A stretch of 5,160 bases of DNA from Alphaproteobacteria bacterium (GTDB taxonomy: Bacteria; Pseudomonadota; Alphaproteobacteria; JAGOMX01). The notes beneath the pieces are model-generated. The model did not search any database. It had not been told where the DNA came from and worked only from the letters and a program-made list of their open reading frames with translations. The stretch spans positions 1 through 5,160 of the forward strand of contig JACVCA010000114.1 of the NCBI GenBank assembly GCA_016742295.1, written 5' to 3'. The position numbers and the translations under genes are program-made. Below are positions 1-5,160 of this stretch, piece after piece (position 1 is the first letter of the stretch; each line of letters starts with the position of its first letter).

Positions 1-1189
1 GTGTATACATTGCACGCGTTGCATTCGCTTTGCGAGTGATATTGCTGGTGTGCCTGAACTTGGAACCCTTGGTCGCGGTGAGGATATGCAAATCGTCTCT
101 TACTTGGATCAAGTATTGACTTCGGAGCTCTCAGGCAATCTGATCGATTTATGCCCAGTGGGTGCTTTAACGTCAAAACCCTATGCTTTTAAAGGACGGC
201 CTTGGGATCTAACAAAAACTGAATCCATTGACGTCATGGATGCGGTAGGATCAAACATTCGCGTTGATAGTCATGGGGCGAAGGTTATGCGGATCTTACC
301 CTCTCTTCGTGACGATATAAATGAAACCTGGATTTCAGATAAGACGAGATTTGCATGTGATGGTCTTGTCATTCAACGTCTTGATCAACCTTATGTACGA
401 GTAGATAACAAGCTTCAACCTGCCACTTGGGATGAGGCTTTTCAAGCCATTGCTAAACGCTTACAAAATATTCCCGGGGAAAGGATGGGAGCAATTGCAG
501 GGGATCTTATTGACGTTGAAGCCATGGTGGCCTTGAAAGATTTATGGACAGCGCTTGGTTCATCACATATAGATTGTAGGCAAGATGGTGCTTTCTTATC
601 GACTGTAACCCGAGCGCATTATCTTTTTAATACCACAATTGCAGGAATTGAAGACGCTGACGCCTGTTTAATCGTAGGCGCCAGCCCTCGCTATGATGCT
701 CCCTTAATCAATGCTCGTTTACGTAAGCGTTTTTTAAAGAGTAATTTTCCTGTCGCTTACTTGGGCGCAGCCTTTCCTCTTCATCAAGATTTAACTTATT
801 CATATGAGTATCTGGGTGATAACCCAAAGGTAATGGAACAAATCCTGGATGGATCCCATCCGTTTGCTCAGAGCCTGGTCCACGCAAAAAATCCTATGAT
901 CATTTTAGGATGTCAGGCGTTGATACGAGAAGATAGCCCGCGCTTATTGGAAGTTGCAGGCAAAATTGCTGAAACCTTTGGGATGATTCGTGAGGATTGG
1001 AATGGGTTTAATATCCTTCATAATGCGGCTTCTCGAGTGGGAGGGCTTGATATTGGTTTCCTTCCTGGCCCAAAAGGCTTTAATGTTCAAGAAATGCGTG
1101 CCGCGTGTGCAAAGAATCAGATAGAAGTGCTCTATCTTTTGGGTGCCGATGAAATAAGTTTTGAAGGGCTTGATAATACCTTTAGTATT

Positions 1190-1192
1190 TAA
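1190..1192 (+). other. nuoG: In-frame TAA stop inside nuoG
   Basis: The codons read TTT AGT ATT TAA CAA GGG, that is FSI-stop-QG. NuoG homologues usually have a tyrosine at this place, before a Q/I-G-x-H-G-D motif, so one change from TAT or TAC to TAA explains it. The frame is identical on both sides, so this is not an indel. No in-frame ATG lies close downstream; the first possible in-frame restart is TTG at 1238, with no Shine-Dalgarno sequence before it. Confidence 0.85.
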
Positions 1193-1560
1193 CAAGGGCC
1201 TCATGGTGATCAGGGGGCTCAGCATGCAGATGTAATCTTGCCAGGAGCTGCGTATACTGAGAAATCTGCCACTTATGTCAATACAGAAGGTCGTGTACAA
1301 CGGGCGCAACGCGCCGTATTTCCACCTGGTGAAGCTAAGGAAGATTGGAAAATTATTCGCGCTTTATCAGAAGTTTTAGGCTGTACCCTGGATTACGATG
1401 ATGCTCATCAAATTCAAGCTCGAATGATTGAAAATAATCCAGTTTTTAACCAGCTTGATACCGTACAGCCTTCAGCTTGGAAAACGATCGTAAGTAAGGG
1501 AGCGCTTACTCAAAATCCGTTTTCCTCTGCGCGCTCTAATTTTTATATGACCGATCCTAT

Positions 1561-1577
1561 TAGCCGACATTCGGCTA
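1561..1577 (+). repeat. Short perfect inverted repeat within the nuoG 3' end
   Basis: TAGCCGA and TCGGCTA form a perfect 7-base stem around a CAT loop. It encodes ISRHSA of NuoG and lies about 45 bases before the nuoH start. No T-run follows, so it is not an intrinsic terminator; it may be chance. Confidence 0.35.
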
Positions 1578-1610
1578 CGATGGCCAGGTGTCATCAAGAA
1601 CTAAGAAGTA

Positions 1611-1616
1611 AGGAAG
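1611..1616 (+). promoter_or_regulatory. Ribosome binding site of nuoH
   Basis: AGGAAG lies 6 bases before the ATG at 1623, inside the last codons of nuoG. It supports that ATG as the nuoH start and means nuoH could be initiated on its own even when ribosomes stop early in nuoG. Confidence 0.6.
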
Positions 1617-1622
1617 TATCTT

Positions 1623-2636
1623 ATGCTAACTGAACTCTGGAATCATTACGGTTGGCCCTTACTTGAAATTATTGGCAAGATTGTAGCCCTCATTATTCCT
1701 TTGGTTATTGCAGTGGCTTATTTAACTTATGTAGAACGACGTGTCATAGCCGCAATGCAGTTAAGACGTGGGCCGAACGTAGCAGGACCTTTTGGCTTAT
1801 TATTGCCAATTGCAGACACTTTCAAATTAATTCGTAAAGAGACAATTATTCCCACGCGGGCCAACCCTGTTATTTTTATCCTTGCACCTATTGTTACTTT
1901 CAGTCTCAGCCTGGTTGCTTGGGCGGTTATCCCTATTGGCCCTGATTTTGTGATTGCAGATATTAATGTAGGAATTCTCTATCTTTTTGCCATTTCATCT
2001 TTAAGCGTCTATGGAATCATAATGGCGGGATGGGCCAGTAACTCAAAATATGCATTTCTAGGAGCCTTAAGATCAGCGGCGCAGATGGTGTCATATGAGG
2101 TTTCGATGGGCCTAATTATTGTATCAGTGTTGTTGTGTACAGGTTCGATGAATCTTAGAGATATTGTTATGGCACAAGAACACCTATGGTTTGCAATTCC
2201 ACTTTTCCCGATGTTTGTCATCTTCTTTATTTCAGCCTTAGCGGAAACCAATCGTGCTCCCTTTGATTTGCCTGAAGCTGAAGCTGAAATTGTTAGCGGC
2301 TATAATGTTGAATATTCATCGATGACCTTTGCGCTATTTTTCTTTGGCGAGTATGCCAACATGATATTAATGAGTGCATTAACGACAATCCTTTTTTTGG
2401 GGGGATGGTTACCTCCGGCGCAGATTGAACCTTTTATTTGGATTTCAGGATTTGGGTGGTTCGTTTTAAAGATATGCTTTATGTTGTTCTTATTCCTGTG
2501 GGTAAGAGCTAGTTTCCCGCGCTATCGTTATGATCAATTAATGCGGCTTGGTTGGAAAGTATTTTTACCTTTATCTTTAGCATGGGTGGTACTAACAGCA
2601 GGTGTATTGATATCTTTTGACCTTTTACCCGGATAA
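1623..2636 (+). CDS. nuoH: NADH-quinone oxidoreductase subunit H (complex I membrane subunit)
   Basis: NuoH (ND1 family) is the inner-membrane subunit that joins the peripheral arm to the proton-pumping arm and lines the entry of the quinone chamber. The 337-residue protein has the usual length. Diagnostic stretches are YVERRV (36-41), LRRGPNVAGPFGLL (47-60) with IADTFKLIRKE (63-73), AETNRAPFDLPEAEAE (207-222), and WVRASFPRYRYDQLM (293-307). About eight hydrophobic helices can be seen, near 17-36, 81-103, 115-135, 158-175, 187-207, 235-262, 273-295 and 312-333. The acidic run after FDLPEAE is the conserved cytoplasmic loop near the quinone site. The start ATG overlaps the nuoG end by 11 bases in another frame, which suggests translational coupling, and is preceded by AGGAAG. 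It ends at TAA 2634-2636. It appears intact, with no missing motif. Confidence 0.97.
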   Translation: MLTELWNHYGWPLLEIIGKIVALIIPLVIAVAYLTYVERRVIAAMQLRRGPNVAGPFGLLLPIADTFKLIRKETIIPTRANPVIFILAPIVTFSLSLVAWAVIPIGPDFVIADINVGILYLFAISSLSVYGIIMAGWASNSKYAFLGALRSAAQMVSYEVSMGLIIVSVLLCTGSMNLRDIVMAQEHLWFAIPLFPMFVIFFISALAETNRAPFDLPEAEAEIVSGYNVEYSSMTFALFFFGEYANMILMSALTTILFLGGWLPPAQIEPFIWISGFGWFVLKICFMLFLFLWVRASFPRYRYDQLMRLGWKVFLPLSLAWVVLTAGVLISFDLLPG

Positions 2637-2644
2637 ATCAAACC

Positions 2645-3136
2645 ATGATGAATACTCTCAAGCGTACTTTAAAAAGTTTCTTATTGCTCGATCTGTTATC
2701 AGGTATGGCTCTGACTTTCCGCTATCTGTTTCGTAAGCGTGCAACGCTGAATTATCCTTATGAAAAAGGTCCCTTAAGCACACGTTTCCGTATGGAACAT
2801 GCTCTGCGACGGTACCCTAGTGGAGAAGAACGTTGTATTGCGTGCAAACTATGTGAAGCTGTATGCCCTGCTCAAGCCATTGTTATCGAGGCAGAACCGC
2901 GGGAAGATGGCAGTCGTAGGACAACGCGTTATGATATTGACATGACAAAGTGTATTTATTGTGGGCTTTGTGAAGAAGCCTGTCCGGTAGATGCCGTTGT
3001 CATGGGCCCCAATTATGAATTTTCAACTCAAACCCATGAAGAACTTTTATATACAAAAGAGAAACTTTTGGATAATGGCGACCGTTGGGAAGAAGCATTA
3101 GCATCACGGCTAGAAGCTGAAGCTTCTTATCGGTAA
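2645..3136 (+). CDS. nuoI: NADH-quinone oxidoreductase subunit I (two 4Fe-4S ferredoxin-like subunit)
   Basis: NuoI (TYKY/NDUFS8 family) carries clusters N6a and N6b, which relay electrons from NuoG toward the last cluster and quinone. The 163-residue protein has the family's normal length. Two CxxCxxCxxxCP motifs are complete: C64, C67, C70, C74 (CIACKLCEAVCP) and C103, C106, C109, C113 (CIYCGLCEEACP). The N-terminal segment (about 10-32) is the amphipathic part that contacts the membrane arm, followed by the conserved NYPYEKGPLSTRFRMEHALRRYPSGEERC region, split here as NYPYEKGPLS (36-45), TRFRMEHALRRYPSG (46-60) and EERC. The start lies 8 bases after the nuoH stop with no clear Shine-Dalgarno sequence, so coupling to nuoH is likely; a second ATG immediately follows (2648). 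The gene ends TAA-TAG. The next gene is not nuoJ, so the nuo cluster is broken here. Confidence 0.97.
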   Translation: MMNTLKRTLKSFLLLDLLSGMALTFRYLFRKRATLNYPYEKGPLSTRFRMEHALRRYPSGEERCIACKLCEAVCPAQAIVIEAEPREDGSRRTTRYDIDMTKCIYCGLCEEACPVDAVVMGPNYEFSTQTHEELLYTKEKLLDNGDRWEEALASRLEAEASYR

Positions 3137-3147
3137 TAGAGATTGTT

Positions 3148-3152
3148 AAGGA
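3148..3152 (+). promoter_or_regulatory. Possible ribosome binding site of the MBOAT gene
   Basis: AAGGA lies 12 bases before the ATG at 3165, within the 28-base gap after nuoI. The spacing is rather long, so initiation may be weak or coupled to upstream translation. The alternative GTG at 3168 would be a closer in-frame start at no better distance, and the MVxxSQLFIxLFLP beginning typical of the family favours 3165. Confidence 0.4.
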
Positions 3153-3164
3153 AAAGTTTGTGTC

Positions 3165-4523
3165 ATGGTGTATCATAGCCAGTTATTTATCTGCCTTTTT
3201 TTACCTTTAGTAGTGGGGGTAGCTAATTATATAAATAATCTTAAGGGTCGTATGGCTTTTTTAGTGGCCGTCTCATTCTTTTTTTATGGATATTGGGAGT
3301 ATAAGCTTTTACCCTTTTTAATCGGCTCAATTGCTGTAAATTGGCTATTTGGGGCTGTTGTTCATCGGAAAGTTATGTTGTATGTGGCAATCAGCTTTAA
3401 TCTGCTAATCTTAGGATATTTTAAATACTTAAATTTTATTATAGATTCCTTTTGCTTCATATTTGGTCACTCTTGTCCTTCCTACAATATCTTTTTACCT
3501 CTTGCCATTAGTTTTGTTACTTTTGAGCATATTTCTTATTTAGTTGAGCGTTATAAAGGGCAAGCACCACATTATTCTCTTTTGGACTATGCATTTTATA
3601 TTGCTTTCTTTCCTAAATTAATTTCGGGGCCGATTGTTCGTCACTTTGAAATTCTCTCCCCACCAATTTTTAAATCTTTTTCTTATGAAAATCTAACCAA
3701 AGGTTATGTTTTATTTATTATTGGACTTATTAAAAAGGTTTTTTTCTCTCAGCAGCTCTCTGGAATTTCAGATCCAATATTTGCAAAAGCAAACAGCGTG
3801 TCGCTTTCTTTTATAGAAGCCTGGGCTGGAGTATCAGCATTTTCTCTTCAGCTTTATTATGATTTTTCAGGTTATTCTGATATGGCAATTGGCGTTACAT
3901 TAATGTTAGGAATTAGTTTGCCCTTTAATTTTGATGCTCCTTATAAGGCTTTATCATTACAAGACTTTTGGCGACGTTGGCACATGACGCTTTCACGGTT
4001 CTTACGTGATTACGTTTATATTCCCTTGGGAGGTAATCGTAAGGGGCCGTCACGTCAATATTTAGCGACTTTTCTCACCATGCTACTAGGGGGACTATGG
4101 CATGGAGCAGGAATAAATTTCATCATTTGGGGAGCTATCCATGGATTTGCTTTGTTGATCAATCAGATGGCTATTAAGCGATCATGGGCTATACCTTCCT
4201 TGCTTTCGCGAGTTCTTACTCTTGGGGTCATTATGTTTGCATGGGTCTTCTTTAGATCAGAAACCTTTTTGCAAGCTCATGAGGTCTTAAAAGCAATGGT
4301 TAGCATACAAGAAAGGTCGATGGTAGGTATTCATTTGAAATCATACCTCACAATATTGTTTGCAGCTTTTTGTTCAGTTTGGGGGCCTACAAGTCAAGAG
4401 TTTGCCCTTAAGAATTTAGTTCCTTTGAAAGGGACAGCAGTTGTTTGTGGAGGTATAGTATTTATTCTTTTGCTTGTTATTGGTGATGGCGGGCAAAAAG
4501 AGTTTATTTATTTCCAATTTTAG
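3165..4523 (+). CDS. MBOAT family O-acyltransferase (AlgI/DltB-like)
   Basis: This is a polytopic inner-membrane acyltransferase of the MBOAT family. Known members (AlgI, PatA, DltB) take an acyl donor from the cytoplasm and pass the group to an exported polymer or a periplasmic partner. The 452-residue protein has typical length and about ten or more hydrophobic segments. The family core is complete: ISFVTFEHISYLVERY (115-130), FFPKLISGPIVR (148-159), YYDFSGYSDMAIG (231-243), FWRRWHMTLSRFLRDYVYIP (268-287, H273), then GGLWHGAG (309-316) with the presumed catalytic H313, WGAIHG (322-327), and the characteristic C-terminal FIYFQF. The N-terminus MVYHSQLFICLFLPLV fits the usual start. It lies 28 bases after nuoI and 9 bases before its presumed partner. 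The acceptor cannot be read from the sequence; a specific name such as algI is not justified. It is richer in AT than nuoG, partly because of its many Phe and Leu codons. Confidence 0.93.
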   Translation: MVYHSQLFICLFLPLVVGVANYINNLKGRMAFLVAVSFFFYGYWEYKLLPFLIGSIAVNWLFGAVVHRKVMLYVAISFNLLILGYFKYLNFIIDSFCFIFGHSCPSYNIFLPLAISFVTFEHISYLVERYKGQAPHYSLLDYAFYIAFFPKLISGPIVRHFEILSPPIFKSFSYENLTKGYVLFIIGLIKKVFFSQQLSGISDPIFAKANSVSLSFIEAWAGVSAFSLQLYYDFSGYSDMAIGVTLMLGISLPFNFDAPYKALSLQDFWRRWHMTLSRFLRDYVYIPLGGNRKGPSRQYLATFLTMLLGGLWHGAGINFIIWGAIHGFALLINQMAIKRSWAIPSLLSRVLTLGVIMFAWVFFRSETFLQAHEVLKAMVSIQERSMVGIHLKSYLTILFAAFCSVWGPTSQEFALKNLVPLKGTAVVCGGIVFILLLVIGDGGQKEFIYFQF

Positions 4524-4532
4524 GCATAACTT

Positions 4533-5159
4533 ATGGAGCCTTGGCAAAAATTTTTAAAAATAAGTTTATTATCAAGCTTCATATGCATGGTCGCTTACTT
4601 GGGGTTATATTTTATCTTAGACCCATATGATCGGTTTTTTAGAGATCCAGCTAAAATACCAGCGCGTCCAAAACTAAATGAACGTTTCTTCCTCCCTACG
4701 TTGGCTTCTAAAAATGCGTTTAATAGCGTAATTTTAGGAACTTCAACGGTTCAATTACTAAAACCCAGCCAACTTGACCAATTATTCAATGAAAAATTCC
4801 TCACTCTCGCAATGGCAAGCGCAACTGCTTATGAGCAATCAAAGTTATTTCACCTTTTTTTGAAAAGCCATCCCCATCCCCAAACAGTGATCTTTGGTAT
4901 TGATGTTGTGTGGTGTGAAGATCATCCTTCAAAAAATGCCTCAATTAGTTATTTTCCTGAATTTTTATTTCAAAATAATCGCTTACTTGACCTTAAAGAG
5001 GGTTTGACCCAACGTACGGCGGAACATTGCTTTAAACAGCTCCTGGCTTGTCTGTCCCTTACAAAAACTCTCGCTCGATTTGACGGGTATCGAAACTTTT
5101 TTCCCTCAGCCGATAACTATTCCTTTTCTCAGGACCGAAACCATATTTATAACCAATAA
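4533..5159 (+). CDS. Membrane-anchored protein beside MBOAT, possible SGNH-like acyl-transfer partner, probably C-terminally truncated
   Basis: The 208-residue frame has one N-terminal membrane helix (about 7-29) followed by a domain predicted outside the membrane. VILGTSTVQLLKP (67-79) resembles the GxS nucleophile block that opens SGNH-hydrolase-like proteins found next to MBOATs (AlgJ/AlgX/DltD type), with S71 the candidate serine. Further conserved-looking pieces are ATAYEQSKL (97-105), VIFGIDVVWCED (119-130) and FDGYRNFFP (183-191). The late Asp-x-x-His block expected in such enzymes is not present. The frame closes with TAA at 5157-5159, one base before the window ends. By my memory of similar proteins they are much longer, so this may be a premature stop or frameshift, with the rest beyond the window. 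The start ATG lies 9 bases after the MBOAT stop and is preceded by an in-frame TAA (4527-4529), so it cannot extend upstream. Only TAGG (4521-4524) could serve as a weak ribosome site. Catalytic assignment is inference. Confidence 0.7.
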   Translation: MEPWQKFLKISLLSSFICMVAYLGLYFILDPYDRFFRDPAKIPARPKLNERFFLPTLASKNAFNSVILGTSTVQLLKPSQLDQLFNEKFLTLAMASATAYEQSKLFHLFLKSHPHPQTVIFGIDVVWCEDHPSKNASISYFPEFLFQNNRLLDLKEGLTQRTAEHCFKQLLACLSLTKTLARFDGYRNFFPSADNYSFSQDRNHIYNQ

Positions 5160-5160
5160 A

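Larger units (their letters stand above)
1..1633 (+). pseudogene. nuoG: NADH-quinone oxidoreductase subunit G (complex I, 75 kDa-type), 5'-partial, interrupted by one in-frame stop
   Basis: NuoG is the large iron-sulfur subunit of the peripheral arm of respiratory complex I and passes electrons from NADH toward quinone. The visible frame starts at base 2 with CIHCTRC, three cysteines that with the cysteine of DLCPVGALTSKPY (codon 152-154) match the four ligands of cluster N4. The molybdopterin-oxidoreductase-like domain follows (KTESIDVMDAVGSNI, then INETWISDKTRF). The upstream ferredoxin part is outside the window; GTG at 50 is an internal valine. After 396 sense codons TAA occurs at 1190-1192. 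The same frame then continues for 146 codons of clear NuoG sequence (QGPHGDQGA, DVILPGAAYTEKSATYVNTEG, FYMTDPISRHSATMARC) to TGA at 1631-1633. The 542 visible residues plus roughly 150 missing ones would fit a normal NuoG of about 690. This is either a recent nonsense mutation, a sequencing error, or a read-through site. Identity as nuoG is very sure; loss of function is uncertain. Confidence 0.9.

Noticed and set aside
50..52. GTG as the true start of the first gene
   Set aside because: The frame is open to base 2 and encodes the conserved CIHCTRCIRF cluster motif, so this GTG is an internal valine codon.
1190..1192. Reassignment of TAA to an amino acid in this organism
   Set aside because: TAA ends nuoH and nuoI at their normal lengths. 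If it coded for tyrosine it should appear many times in about 1,700 codons; it appears once. Both nuo TAA stops are closely followed by another in-frame stop, so this argument rests mainly on the rarity.
944..1309. Open frame of 121 codons on the - strand
   Set aside because: It lies opposite well-conserved nuoG, spans its stop region and shows no recognisable protein motif; a shadow frame.
1238..1633. Separate 131-residue gene starting at TTG
   Set aside because: The sequence is the C-terminal part of NuoG in the same frame. Homology begins before the TTG, right after the TAA, and there is no ribosome site before it.
2009..2251. Open frame of 80 codons on the - strand
   Set aside because: It lies opposite the conserved middle of nuoH and has no recognisable motif; a shadow frame.
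3137..3164. Intrinsic terminator or promoter between nuoI and the MBOAT gene
   Set aside because: The 28-base gap has no stem followed by a T-run and no paired -35/-10 sequence.

Overview
The window is a stretch of an alphaproteobacterial-type respiratory complex I (nuo) operon that runs directly into a two-gene surface-acylation module. All genes are on the + strand and tightly packed. NuoG carries the mitochondrial/alphaproteobacterial signature (the stretch around KTESIDVMDAVGSNI and INETWISDKTRF), and NuoH and NuoI look alphaproteobacterial too. With the moderately AT-rich DNA and a possibly decaying gene, this suggests an alphaproteobacterium, perhaps host-associated (Holosporales- or Rickettsiales-like). 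The lineage cannot be fixed from the sequence alone.

Layout: bases 1-1633 hold the 3' four-fifths of nuoG. Its beginning, with the 2Fe-2S and first 4Fe-4S regions, lies before the window. The reading frame is interrupted by a single TAA at 1190-1192, where a tyrosine codon is expected, and homology continues in the same frame to a normal C-terminus at 1633. nuoH (1623-2636) overlaps the nuoG end by 11 bases, and nuoI (2645-3136) follows after 8 bases. Both look intact.

The expected next gene, nuoJ, is not there. Instead, 28 bases after nuoI, comes an AlgI/DltB-type MBOAT membrane acyltransferase (3165-4523). Nine bases further on is a membrane-anchored protein (4533-5159) that resembles the SGNH-like partners often found beside such MBOATs. 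That last frame stops at 208 residues, shorter than I would expect, one base before the window ends; it may be truncated.

Functionally, NuoG and NuoI belong to the peripheral electron-transfer arm of NADH:quinone oxidoreductase, and NuoH is the membrane subunit next to the quinone site. The MBOAT and its neighbour probably move acyl groups across the membrane onto an exported glycan or similar surface polymer. No terminator or obvious promoter separates the two groups, so they may be co-transcribed. I see no RNA genes, mobile elements, CRISPR or long repeats. There is no intergenic gap over 30 bases. The most notable points are the nonsense codon in nuoG and the junction of a split nuo operon with an acylation module.
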